A DNA stretch of 64,000 nt from Gari tellinella. Its lineage: Eukaryota; Mollusca; Bivalvia; Cardiida; Psammobiidae. This document shows, one piece after another, positions 53,375 to 64,000 of this stretch; the stretch's first letter is position 1, and each line of letters starts with the position of its first letter. The position numbers were made by a program, and so were the translations under genes. The notes under the pieces are model-generated. The model had not been told where the DNA came from and searched no databases. It saw only the letters and a list, made by a program, of their open reading frames with translations. The stretch covers positions 97,202,794 through 97,266,793 of the forward strand of contig OV277858.1 of the NCBI GenBank assembly GCA_922989275.2, in the 5' to 3' direction.

Positions 53375-53785
53375 ACGCTATTTAATAGTGTGCCTGTTCA
53401 GGAGAAAAATATCTGGTCCTTGGTTTGGTTATAAGGAGCGGAAAAGGAATTATATCGGGCTAAAATGATAAAATATTTATTGACCTTAAAACTAAATGCT
53501 TAAAAAAATATGTCATCTAAATTGTTAAATACAGCGCTTACCTTATACTAGCTGAATACTCATTCTGAGCGCAGATAAATAAATACGTAGTAGTATATTT
53601 TACGGCATGACCCAGGACACAGGCTGCACGGAATGCTCGTGCAAAGTATAAAAAGGACCAAAGAAAATAATTGTTGGTTTACGTGAATTTTAATAGTTTA
53701 GAAATAGATATATTAATTTGCTATATTACATTGACCGCAATCATTATTGACTAGGTGTAACATATTTATTAAAATCTACGTATAA
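53375..53785. other. Unannotated stretch
   Basis: I see no coding, palindromic or repeat structure. Confidence 0.4.
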
Positions 53786-53788
53786 GTC

Positions 53789-53968
53789 AGATACACGACG
53801 GGTTTCGCCTTAAAAGTGTAGGGTATGAATCGTAATAAGACTGTTTCGCTCGGACGAACAACAAATATGTCCTCGGCTTCGCCTCGGACAATTTGTTGCC
53901 GTCCTTGCAAAACAGTCTTATTACGATTCAATACCCTACACTTTTAAGGCGAAACCCGTCGTGTATCT
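53789..53968. repeat. Long near-perfect palindrome (180 bp)
   Basis: AGATACACGACGGGTTTCGC and GCGAAACCCGTCGTGTATCT mark the ends; arms of about 75-80 bp continue through TTAAAAGTGTAGGGTAT and CAGTCTTATTACGATTC. The loop region reads GTCCTCGGCTTCGCCTCGGA. Confidence 0.92.
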
Positions 53969-53974
53969 ATTACT

Positions 53975-56005
53975 TATATTGGCGTCAGTTAACGATATTC
54001 GTTCGATAAGGGCGAACTCTCATTGTTGTTAACAAATGGGTTACCTTCGGAAATCTTGAAAATCCCGTGCAAATTGTGTGCAACCACCAGGTACAAATAT
54101 CTTACCTACGGTGTGGTGTTTGCGTCCGAGTTAAGAATTTTCGCAAATTTCTTTGGAATATTCATTTGAAATATATCCCAATCGATCTTCCTTCCAATGG
54201 GGAATATAAATTTTTCCCTGGGGAAAATAAAAGGGGTTATGGCCAAAGCGTACCATAGTCAAAACATACCGAGTCAAAACGTACCCTTTTTGGTTGAAGC
54301 GTACCACATAAAGGATATGTACGGGAAAAGTTCAATACGGTATTAAGTGACAGTTAATTGATTTTCGCACATTTTATACCTGTAAAATGCGTAATTAGTG
54401 TATTTTTCATAAACCTTGGTCGGTTTCACCCATACACCTACTTATCTAGCACACGATGAACAGTTATGGCATGTGCATGCATGTATATCTTATTGTTATA
54501 TTAAATATACTATGCCAAACTGCCAACGCAAGACCTCCAAGTTCCCTTTAATTTTCATATAAAAGCGTTTATTTTAAATCGATGGAAAATATGACACAAA
54601 ATTATTTAATACTTTTTTTTTGTGTTTTTAAATTGATGTACTGTCCTCAAAGTTGTTAATATTGGCAACGAATTTTCATTGACACTTCTGACGAATAATA
54701 ACTATCTATCCAAACGTATCGCTAATTTCTGGTTAACATTTCCCATTGTGTCGGAATTTGCCGGTTCCTCATGATAATTACCAAAAAAGCATCCGCTATA
54801 GAGAATCGTGAATTTCCGTAATCGACATTTATTTTTAGCTCCCTTCATGCCATTTAGATCTACATCAGTTTTTGGAGTGAATGACGAAAAATGCCACGCC
54901 CACATCCGAGACAAAAGGTTTTATAATCGCTATAAGTCTAATGAAAAATAAATACCATGTTTAAATCAAACAGACGTCGCGCTGCCGCATATCCCCATTA
55001 GATATAATTTAAACAAAGAAGGAACGTATCTATACACGTAAGCGTAAATGTTTTTGTTGACAGTGCATCAATTGTTTCTATCAATCGTACACAAACATTT
55101 TGTCATCAGTTTTCGCGAATTAACGATAGCACTCAGCGTATTTCAATAGAATTGAAACATATCGCTAATAATTTAGAAAGAAAACATACAGTATAAGAAT
55201 GACAATCCAATTTCATGACAAAATGCTATTTATTTAAGCATTTTAGTCATGTTTGTACGTCCGTGAATTGATTAGACCAAACATTTTATAAGTTTTCTCG
55301 GAATTATGATAGATTTAGCAGAAAGAAATGCCTTTGAAACAAGCCATGCTAAAAAGACAAAATATTATGGAGTAAATACAAATGAAATTCTGATTTAGGA
55401 TTATGATAGATTTACATCTACAAAACATGTCTGTATACAGGAACATGGGAAAACAGTCCAGACTACAGACCCAGATTTGAGAGATCTTATGATCTAGTAC
55501 TGCACTGTTTGCAATTTTCTTTTTCAAATTATTATAATGCTTATTCATCATCATGATAATCAGAAAGCAAGTGATTGTAGGTAAACTGTTTCCTTTACCT
55601 CTCTGTCAAACCGTGCATTGAATTTGTTTCAGAGGTTGACTGAGATATTAGTCATTTTTGTATCTACCATTTACATACAGATTCTAGCAAGGATTTTTTT
55701 ATATATCATAGTCAATTTAGTCACACAGCAACATTGATAAATTTAAAAACAAAGTTTTAGCAGGCTCTCTATCTTAATAACACCACTGAAAAATGCTTTA
55801 AAGTCACACAGAGAACACCATTTATACATTAAAACTTTAAAAAATTTCGACACGCGGAAGGGGGTAACACTCCCTCCCGCACTCTGCCCCAGCGCCTTCC
55901 AGTTTTTCTGGGGAGAACCCTGGAAATGTAGATCTATTACGGCGAAATCTCGAAAGGTATGGCTCAATTGCTTAAAAACTATTTGCTAATACATACATAT
56001 ATGAT
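53975..56005. other. Unannotated stretch
   Basis: Short AAACGTACC/GCGTACCA echoes at 54245-54310. Otherwise AT-rich sequence without supportable features. Confidence 0.4.
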
Positions 56006-56009
56006 CAGT

Positions 56010-56190
56010 ATCGACAATGGAAAAGGACAGGTATATAGCTGTGTCATTAGCGAATATGTGATTTACGTTCCCGCGGAGATCATTAATGTAAATGTTGAAT
56101 AGTAATGGGCCAAGAACATTGCCCTGGGGGACACCCGATGGAACTGGGAGGGTGGAGGACATGGAAATATTTGCAGCTACTGGCAGAGAC
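56010..56190 (-). pseudogene. Non-LTR reverse transcriptase fragment
   Basis: The minus strand reads PSGVPQGNVLGPLLFNIYIN followed by a decayed FADD equivalent (FANDTAIYL). This is RT motif B' and the catalytic region of a CR1/Jockey-type LINE, with one catalytic Asp replaced by Asn. It is a short dead fragment. Confidence 0.8.
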
Positions 56191-56194
56191 CTGA

Positions 56195-57390
56195 GAGACT
56201 TGTCCTATTATATGTCATAGTGCTGTAGCTTGATCAGTTATTTTTCGTGATTGACCATATTTAACCTTGTCCGCTTACTAATTCTCATACTTTTCATCCA
56301 AGTATCATTACCATTGAAAAACTATAATTTGTCAATTTTAGCCTTGTCCTATTTGGGACTCGAGAAGTTTTAAGCTGAATTGTCAAATCTTTCTGAACAT
56401 GTTGATCAATATGAATGTGTAAAACCTTGGCCAACTTTGAAAACCGGCTAAATTGGATAAGGCATACTCATTTATAACAAGAACAACACCATTTTAGCCC
56501 TGTTTTCTCTGTTACTGAAATAGTTTTCATGGGATTTAGCCAGAATTTCGGACAGTGTTTGCAATAGTTCAGTACTTGTAATGCTGGTAAGAAGGTCACG
56601 AATGACTACGCCATATCCTCTTTACCCCTTGAATGATTTTCATTTACCTTAGTCTCTAACTTTTGGCTTTGTTGATACTATGCGCTGAACTTAAGCAGTT
56701 TTCTCATTGTGTCTTACTCCTCCTTTTGTGGGATCTTTTCTGACTTGGTCAGTGTACTAGTTACATTTGGAATCCACAATGGTTTGTACAGGTACTATGT
56801 AGCATTCATTTGATGTTTTTAACTTTGACAATGTTTGACCACCATACTTTTGAAAGGACTTATTTCAATTACATGTGCTAGCCAATATGGAGATTTGAAA
56901 TTCTTGGTGATAATGGGTATAATGTCAGACTATATAGTAGTGTTCAAATGGACATTCTAAAGAGAAAATAAGGATTCCTTGCACCTCGGGAACAGTTTGA
57001 AAATTACTATGCCATAGATAGTTTTGGAATTAGTTAGCCGCAGATGTTGGTGGACGTGCCCAAAATTTGATAGATTTGGAGGTAATTTCTTTTCACTATA
57101 AAAACGTTTTTATTAATTTCTATAAATGCAAATGAAAAGAGGGATATATTTATCATTTGTATAGAGATACATTTTTAGGGGTTGAGCAACATCTATGCCG
57201 TTTTCACCATAAATGCACCACCACTACTTGTTTTGGTGGCCATCTTGATTTGCACTGCACTATTAACTTAATGGTTAATTTATAATTAATTATTGATTGC
57301 TGCTGACCGTACCAAGGCGGTCTCCTATATTCACTTTGCTTTATGTTTGTCTTGCGTGTTGTTTTCTATTTAGTGTGTAGATGAAGGAAT
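56195..57390. other. Unannotated stretch
   Basis: No ORF above 60 codons, no palindrome and no recognisable repeat seen. Confidence 0.4.
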
Positions 57391-57396
57391 GGGATT

Positions 57397-57428
57397 GTGC
57401 GTGTGCGTGTGTGTGTGTGTGTGTGTTT
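57397..57428. repeat. (GT)n microsatellite
   Basis: GTGCGTGTGCGTGTGTGTGT followed by more GT units. Confidence 0.9.
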
Positions 57429-57889
57429 GTTATGGTATGACTGTGTGTGTGTTCTGCTTGAGAGGTTGGTGTATTGTTTGTGTTGCGTTTCCTGCTTGAG
57501 TCTTTCGTATTTATTTGTCTAAATTTCTTTTAGAAAATGCAATCAGAATGTCAAACAGGTTGTATCCTGATAAGTGACTCATTTGCATCCAACGTCATTG
57601 TCTTTTCTTTAAATCAAATCGCCGCTAGCATGCTCAAGGCATAGAATTTGCTCTGCGTGGTGCCAGTTCGGACTGTGTATTGTGACGTGGGTGGGAATAA
57701 TGGCAGACAGGACTAATCTAGCTTTTGAACCATTCCCCATGCCACAATATCACCGGCTTAGAAATTGTTATCTGATTGTCTTTTTATTATTATTACCCCA
57801 AACAAAATTAAATATGCTCCTAATCAAAAAAAGTATGCATTTATGAATATTACATATTAAGAAATATGTTCACATATTAGCGGATGATA

Positions 57890-58244
57890 GCTTATAGAAG
57901 GCCTAAAGTAAAGCATAATCGGTCTGAATCCATTACATTATAAATGCGCCTTTTAACACCCCAATGTTATTTTACTGAAGATAGTAATTCCATGTTATAC
58001 AGTTATGAATGTGTTTAATCAAAAATATTTTCCATATCCTAGCAGATGGTAGACTGAACGAAAAGCAGAATGTGCCTAAAGACACATTCCGCTTTACTTT
58101 CAACTTGCTATAAGTGGTCATTACCTGTATTCGATGTTAGAAGCAGGCTTTGGAGTAAAGGGCTAAGGTGCATTCTGCTTAACTTTATATCTGCTTTAAG
58201 TGTTCACCTGCCTTCATAGCAGAATAAGTATAAACGGTAAAGGG
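57890..58244. mobile_element. MITE family G cluster
   Basis: Two G-like parts. AAAAGCAGAATGTGCC/GACACATTCCGCTTTAC is a hairpin (about 58060-58100); a second half hairpin, GTGCATTCTGCTTAAC, lies at about 58170. It ends GGTAAAGGG-TTAA. GATGGTAGCTT/AGCTATCATCTG-type flanks match 23520. Confidence 0.55.
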
Positions 58245-58285
58245 TTAAATATGAAGAACATATTTCTATTTGACTATGTTTTCGA

Positions 58286-58350
58286 AAAATTAACACTAAA
58301 ATTCTTTTTATTAACACTAAGATTCTTTTTATTAACACTAACATTCTTTT
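58286..58350 (+). repeat. Three-unit tandem repeat
   Basis: ATTAACACTAAGATTCTTTT repeated three times with a period of about 20-21 bp. Confidence 0.8.
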
Positions 58351-58559
58351 TTCGAGGTTTTTGTACTTTATTTCACCCTTATCTTATTATAAAGATACCC
58401 ATTTTCAGACTCGGATCTGATCTGGATCCAAACTATTTCTAACAATTGTCATGTTTCAAAAGATCGGTTAGCCTTCTGCCTATTATGTAATTGTCGACTG
58501 CAAATTTAGTCTGAGTGGTTTTTTATGTATTTTATTCCATCATAAAATAGCAGGCCATT

Positions 58560-58750
58560 GTTCATTCAGATTTCACCTGGATCCAAACTATTTGAGAAAA
58601 TAATCTGGAGCCCAAACTGTTAGCAACGATTTCGCTCGAAGCGTACATAAGGTTAATATTCCTCTTGATCCCAAACGATTTTTAATACTATATTAGCTCA
58701 AAGCGTACAGAAGGTAGTACTCGTCTGGATCAAAACTGTTTGCAACAATT
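58560..58750 (+). repeat. Diverged tandem repeat with MITE-core-like ends
   Basis: About three units combining CTGGATCCAAACTATTTG, GCAACGATTTCGCTC and AGCGTACAGAAGGTAGTA. Confidence 0.6.
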
Positions 58751-59320
58751 TACGCAAATAAAATAATTTGCATAGCAGATCTATTAAAATCGAAACAATA
58801 AAAGAAAATACATGCGAACAACGCCATGGTAATTATCACTTATACGTGTTAATTTGTCAGCCGACGGTTACCATTTTAATCTTCAGCACACTACAGGCAA
58901 ATTGGTCACAACCTATGCAAACAATTGAACCAATATCATACGTCGGGTTGATCTGCTTCTCATCTAGATCTAAGTTTTCAATTTCCTTATTACACTCAGT
59001 TCATGATATACATAAATACATGAGGAAAACGTTATACATTGTATATACATAGACAAAACATACATATTGACAAACAAATTAGTGTGTGTATTATCAGTTA
59101 GTTAAATTTTAGAAGATTGTTTACTATTAGATTCCGGGAGAGATACGGGTATAATTCACAGGATGTTTAAATTAGCAAAATATACTGGGAAAGCCAGACT
59201 TTTTCAGTTACCATTATGTAAAAATGAAAATTATAAGGATATTTAACAGCACTTTTACTTAAGGACATGTATAACAATAGTTTGTTATATAATTACACAC
59301 GTTCCCTAACACAAAATGCG

Positions 59321-59660
59321 TATAATATAGGAATAAACAACATATTTTTGACGTTCATGACGGTATGACTACATTAGCTTCGCAGGGGGTAAATTCCGTA
59401 AACGCCCGAAGGGCGTTTTCGATAAATTTACCCACCGAAGCTAATGTAGTCATACCGTCATGAGCGGCAAAGAGATGTTGTTTATTCCTTATATTTATAT
59501 TTTATGTCTTGTCAATTTAATGTGTTTATTGGCCAGATTTGTTTTTCTGTATAAGAATTTATCATATACCGGTCAAAGAGGTTTGATAGATGTAATGTCG
59601 ATGTAATAGCCATTCCAGTTTCTAAATATGGTGAGAAAGTAGTCCCAACTACATGTACTC
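59321..59660 (+). repeat. Dispersed repeat copy 2, carrying a 180-bp palindrome
   Basis: 59321-59500 is a palindrome: GGAATAAACAACAT...TTCATGACGGTATGAC and the reverse arm GTCATACCGTCATGAG...ATGTTGTTTATTCC around ACGCCCGAAGGGCGTTTTCG. From 59500 on, TCATATACCGGTCAAAGAGG and TTTGATAGATGTAATG match 43920-44000. Confidence 0.85.
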
Positions 59661-60069
59661 TAACTGTATTAAAAATTCAGGATTTTTTCCAGTAAACTTT
59701 CTCTCTGTGAATGGAAATGACTTACAAGGCAAACAAATAACAGTGCAACTTGAATATCTATTGCCAAAGCACATTCTAAAATTACAGGTCGCGGTTGTTT
59801 TCTTTACCCATTTACACACATAGCAACGCGATGGCAACGACCTATGGGTCTGTATCAATCCGCTAGTGTCATATAACCGTCGACCAATGGGAGCTTAGTG
59901 TTAAGTGCCCGATGTAGTCTATTTGAAGAAGTTCACGGATAGCACGGGGGAAATCCGAACTGGTTAAATCCAGATTCGAAGTGTAGGTTCATCGGCAGAT
60001 GACTGCATATTTTTTAATAGGATTACATAAGGACTTTACAGGTTGAATGTAAATATAACATGTTAATGT

Positions 60070-60195
60070 ATCATGGATGAATGAACGAATATGAGTGACT
60101 GAATGAATGGCCGAGTGAATGAGTGAGTGATTCAAATAAACACTCAGTCATCCAACCAATCAATTTGTAAGTCAACCAATCAATCAATCAATAAA
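60070..60195. repeat. Tetranucleotide-rich stretch
   Basis: Imperfect GAATGAGTGAGTGA followed by CCAACCAATCAATCAATC units. The 59660-60070 stretch holds nothing else. Confidence 0.75.
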
Positions 60196-60442
60196 GTAAT
60201 GAGGAAAAAGATGACAGAACAAAACACAAAATATGAAGGCCCTGGTTTTTCATACTTGATTTTTTCTTCCTCTGTGAAATACAAACGTATGTTGTTAAAT
60301 CTACTCGAAGAAATACTAGTTCTTCCTCCCATAAAACACATGTATAAAAACAACCACCTGTTTTAACAACCTAGTTGTGGCACAGCGGGATACGAGTTTC
60401 GACCGTATATTGTCCCCCACACCAAATATGCAGGAAAACTTG

Positions 60443-60814
60443 TTACAACAGATTGCACCATGAAGTGGAGGCCTCAAACGACTCATAGTCGTAATTCTCC
60501 AGATACAGATTTCCATTGTATAGGTATACATTTCTATTAGTTTTACATCTTTCAATTTGTGGATCATCATTTGGAATTTTGATTTTTATTCCACAGTCGA
60601 GTTTTCCATCTTGTAGTTTTTGTGCCGGGAGTTTAATATCATCGTAGTTATTTTCTGCAATCGTAGTTTTGGAAAACTCAACAGGATCCATTCTAGTAAG
60701 GTATACCCCATTTCCAAAGAGGGCATCCCCGCTGCCCCCAGATTGCTTAATATACCCACTGCTTTTAATCATCTTTAAAGAATCCCCGTCTGTGTAATGG
60801 TAAAAGTAAGGCAT
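60443..60814 (-). CDS. HYD1-type ADP-ribosyltransferase domain protein, terminal exon
   Basis: On the minus strand an acceptor TTTGTCATTTCAG ends at 60815, and the exon opens in phase 0 on ATG. Its 123 residues show YHYT (5-8), then IKSSGYIKQS, GNGVYLT (34-40), DPVEFSKTT and a beta-rich tail CGIKIKIP...NVYLYNGNLYLENY. This order fits the HYD1-signature ADP-ribosyltransferase fold, whose members transfer ADP-ribose from NAD+. The fold was described in bacterial polymorphic toxins and also occurs in eukaryotic proteins; here an intracellular host role is more likely but unknown. The stop is TAA at 60443-60445. Upstream exons are missing or unproven. Confidence 0.72.
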   Translation of the reverse strand: MPYFYHYTDGDSLKMIKSSGYIKQSGGSGDALFGNGVYLTRMDPVEFSKTTIAENNYDDIKLPAQKLQDGKLDCGIKIKIPNDDPQIERCKTNRNVYLYNGNLYLENYDYESFEASTSWCNLL

Positions 60815-61149
60815 CTGAAATGACAAAGATAATAAAATCTAAGATAACAAAAACTGTTTTATTATGATTAATTTTTTAACTTTTGGTTTCACACTCAAAA
60901 CATAGTGAAAGATTTACCTTTGGGAGCTTTTGTCTGTATACAAAGTAAACAGGCAAAAGCTCCTAAAGGTACAGCTTTCAACTAGTTTTGTGTGTGAAAT
61001 CAAAAAGTTTAGAAATTAATCATGATGAACAATACCACACAGCTGAATTTCCACTAGAAAAGCTGTTTTACAGTGACGAATACTCTAAAAGTGTTGTATT
61101 GGCGCTAAAACGCGATTTTTTTGTGTGGGTATATTACGGATTGGTGGGT

Positions 61150-61335
61150 TGAGATTTACGGCACTGCGACAGTGTTAGGCCATAAAGCGCATTCGAATGA
61201 TGAGATGACTGATGTAGAAGGATTATTCAAGGAAGTCAGTTTCGGCTAACCTCATTCGCTGTTACATGCAAGCAGCGCATGGGGTCTAAACCACCGACCT
61301 GCCTTCCGTTTAGTTCTTGGCAGAGGGAATCCCAG
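61150..61335 (-). mobile_element. SINE-like element, copy 5
   Basis: Reverse of the others: ACGGCACTGCGACAGTG, GAAGTCAGTTTCGGCTAACC, GGGTCTAAACCACCGACC and TTAGTTCTTGGCAGAG. Confidence 0.7.
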
Positions 61336-61344
61336 ATAAAAGAG

Positions 61345-61505
61345 CGACGTTGGCCCAACGTTGGGTAATGGTTGGCATATTGGCGTTGGCATGTTAACGT
61401 TGGCCCAACGTTTGGCCAACGTTGTACATCCAACCATCTTTCCCACATAGTCGGCGTTGGCTGAAGTGCGTTGGCCCAACGTTGGGCCAATGATGTATAG
61501 CCAAC
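61345..61505. repeat. Clustered GTTGGCCCAACG palindromes
   Basis: At least five copies of CGTTGGCC/GGCCAACG motifs, including ACGTTGGCCCAACGTTGG and GCGTTGGCCCAACGTTGGGC, joined by GGCATATTGGCG-like spacers. Self-complementary at several registers. Confidence 0.8.
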
Positions 61506-61758
61506 CATAAACACACAATTTGATAGAGATCTTAAAACTGATTTTACCAAATATGTGGTCCCATTATATTTTAAAAGCAAACCACAACCACACAAAATAT
61601 CAATTAAATTGCATGATAAATGCAGTATCCTAATATTGCTATATATCTATTATTATATACTAGATTATATTTATAACAAGCAGAGCTCTTTATTATTTCT
61701 TGAAAATGGGAACAAAATAACCAATTTACCTAGATCTTCATTATTGTCAGACTTTAGC

Positions 61759-61782
61759 GGGGGGGGGGGGGGGGGGGGGGGG
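61759..61782 (+). repeat. 24-bp G run
   Basis: Uninterrupted guanines; length may be unreliable in sequencing. Confidence 0.9.
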
Positions 61783-61979
61783 AGTATTCTGTGCGAGACG
61801 ACACTGTATTTTTTATAGAGACCGTACCATTCGGCTGTGTGTTTATACCTATCCATTTTAGAAGTTTGCACATGCAGACGAAAAATGAGTATATCTGCAT
61901 GAAATATACACACAAAAAATATAAAGCAACAGATTTCAGTTCATTGAAGACAGATGGTTAATTAGTAAACATGTATAAA

Positions 61980-63700
61980 TGGCTGTATGGTGGCGATTGC
62001 GCAGGTATGAAGGTAAACATATTATAAAATGAATATTGATGAGTTTAGGTTCATAACTTTTGAAAGTGGGTGGGGTATCCAATATATGTCCAAATTTTAT
62101 TGAGTTTTCTCATTCAACTTGTTCTTAGTGAAATATTTGTTAATTTAATCATCAATTATACATTGTACTGTTTAAATATGTTGATAAACCTTGATTGTAG
62201 AGCCACAAGAGGTCAACATATGACAATTTTGTCTACTTTCAGTTTGGTTTTGACAGCGTTATACGATATAATCATTTCGTACCCTTGCCTTTTCGTACCC
62301 TATTTTTTTTTACCATTTCGTACTCCTATTTTTTCATTCTAGTTCTTCGCAAAGGGGATAGTCTCGGTCTTATAAACAGAAAAGGTTCCTATGACAATAA
62401 AGCCCCGGCAACTTTTTAAATATTTGACTATTCGGAATTTAGATAGATAGAAAGTAGGAAGGTCTCTGGGGCCTGCACTTGGAGAATCAAAAGGCTGCTA
62501 TGTCTCTCCAATGCATGCAGTAGCAATGTCAAAATCCGTAAGTGGCTGTGGTCGTCGGCGATTTTATAAATAATATGCATGATTCAATGGCTTCCAAACC
62601 AACAATACGCGCATTTGTTTTCGAGCTTAAAATCCCTGTATTAATAGCGAGATCGGGGTCAAACCACAAGAAATAGCATTCCGAATGATTTAAATAACTG
62701 GAAATAAGTTTACCACGAGGCCACTTGAAGTTTTCAATACTGAAAAACTGCTGGGAAAAAAAGTTAAATGCGACATTTATATATAAAACAGAGTAATGAA
62801 AAAAGCGATTTCTGAGGCACAAATTGTGTCGTTTTATTTTTTCCTTTTTTTTTTTCAAGTGTTGTACTTTAACGTCATTTTCTGTTTCTTTTATACATAT
62901 TTAGGTCAAGATGTACCCAATAAACACTAAATATCCCAGAAAATGTTTTTTTTAAATCCTTTGCATTGCTACATGCAGTTCATCAGCTTAAACCCCCCCC
63001 CCCCCCTTCCATAACAGATCATCTGCCAAACCTATCCCTCTCAAGAATGCACACATCAGCACTGCGTAGCATTCCCAATGACGTGTGTATACAGGTCATT
63101 GACCATCAGATCAATATAGCGTGAACCTGGGATTCGTAGGTGAAGGGGATGTGTCTGCTACCTCAGTGAAAAGTTTTATGGGGATGTGCTGCTCACCTCA
63201 TGCATAACACTGAGCGTTAAGTGGCAAACGAGCCTTACGATGTAAGGTTTGCAGACCCTTGACACATAACAGGTTCAGTGTCACCATAGATATGTTGACC
63301 ATTATTGCATTACGTGTTATCAACAGTTTTACTGGCTGCATGGTGGCGATTGCGCAGGTGAACTGGGCGGATTAAGTCGTGTGCTAAGGTGAAGTTATGA
63401 CACGCTGCGTCACGTTCACGGTCGATCTGCAAGGCTTCCCGTCTCCCATACATCTGATAAGACATTCTTAAGTCACAAAATACACATTGAACTTTGCAGC
63501 AACCTGCTGTTGGCCTTGACCCTCCAACAGTAGTTCATTAGCTTGCCCCCTCTGAACTTCAGTTAAGTGTACAACACTTCGAATATGTTGAAAGCAGTTT
63601 CAAAATTCAAAACATCAATGTCACAACTTAAAACCTACCCCATTGACTGATTTTGACAATTGAATATACACGTATATCATTATAACAATTATGCACAAGT
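61980..63700. other. Unannotated stretch with small repeats
   Basis: TTTCGTACCC echoes at 62270-62332, a 14-bp C run at 62993-63006, and ATGGTGGCGATTGCGCAGGT near 61987 and again near 63340. No supportable gene. Confidence 0.45.
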
Positions 63701-63721
63701 ATTTTGCATTTTCATACTTAC

Positions 63722-63815
63722 TCCGCGTACGGCAAACTTTACAACCGGGAGAGTTATGTCGGATTTTCGTGCTTTGTTTTTTCTCTCCCTCTCTGTTGAA
63801 CCCTAAACCATCCAT
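63722..63815 (-). CDS. Candidate first exon (minus-strand gene)
   Basis: ATG at 63815 in a favourable context (GACATGG) opens 31 codons: charged, Lys/Arg-rich, with a CKVC pair near the end. It stops at a consensus donor GTAAGT (63721-63716). It leaves one base, whereas the HYD1-type exon at 60814 needs none, so at least one exon would lie between. It could be the start of that gene or of another; there is no other evidence. Confidence 0.3.
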
Positions 63816-64000
63816 GTCTTACAGTTACTCGTGACTACAGACTAGTCGCTTGAGTACAATTTAACCGTTGCCATAGTGGGTTATTTTTAACACGGGCTTG
63901 AATTTTTAATTCTTTCCCGTGTTACTAATAATCATGTCATAGAATTTTTGTTTTACATGTATTTACTTACTGTGCTGGCGGTCTTTTTGATTGTAAGGTT

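Noticed and set aside
61671..61913. ORF with a polyproline or polyglycine run
   Set aside because: The run is translation of a 24-bp G tract; the rest lacks coding signals.
62529..62750. Minus-strand open segment after TTTTTTTCCCAG as a middle exon of the HYD1-type gene
   Set aside because: Its phase does not join the candidate first exon, it ends in a stop, and no domain or donor supports it.

Overview
The window is eukaryotic, repeat-dominated, AT-rich DNA. Evidence: spliced coding segments with GT/AG borders, several non-LTR retrotransposon fragments, SINE-like units, and a very dense load of small inverted-repeat transposons (MITEs). A bivalve or another lophotrochozoan mollusc is my best guess. 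That is inference from the SINE types, the HYD1-type ADP-ribosyltransferase exon and the style of the cysteine-rich gene; no single feature proves it.

Layout. 1-4.5 kb: a non-LTR retrotransposon (endonuclease C-terminus, reverse transcriptase, Cys/His C-terminal motif) cut by the window edge and broken by one frameshift. It is followed by a degenerate tandem array of about nine hairpins and a (TCTGT)n tail. 4.6-15 kb: MITEs, plus two antisense LINE 3' fragments, one of which splits a MITE. 15.2-17.2 kb: 21 tandem copies of an intron-exon boundary. 17.15-30.34 kb: the only multi-exon host gene I can build, four plus-strand exons whose phases all match. It encodes a cysteine-rich, probably secreted or membrane-anchored protein; its introns are packed with MITEs and one 2.2 kb hAT-like element with an 8-bp target duplication. 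32.5-33.6 kb: an 87-bp minisatellite. 34-53.4 kb: further MITEs, SINEs, a tRNA-like unit and long palindromes. 53.4-60 kb: sparse, with a long palindrome and an RT fragment. 60.4-60.8 kb: minus-strand terminal exon of a HYD1-type ADP-ribosyltransferase, with a possible first exon near 63.7-63.8 kb.

MITE families (my labels). A: TA target, TIR CAGTGGAGAA, about 246 bp, many near-identical copies. B: TTAA target, TIR CCCTTTCACTGCC-like, about 165-320 bp, piggyBac-like. C: TA target, TIR CAGTAAAACCTCTCTATTAC, pogo/Tigger-like. D: TA target, TIR CAGTGCTCCCTCYCTACAAC, about 340-360 bp, best read as a pogo-like shell carrying a B element. G: TTAA target, with an AAGCAGAATGCG hairpin. F, H, I and E are rarer. 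The striking observation is that A, B and D, which have different ends and targets, all share one long central palindrome built on GATCAGACGCCG.

Limits: no alignments or database searches were run; family names rest on motifs and target duplications read by eye, and borders of degenerate copies are approximate.
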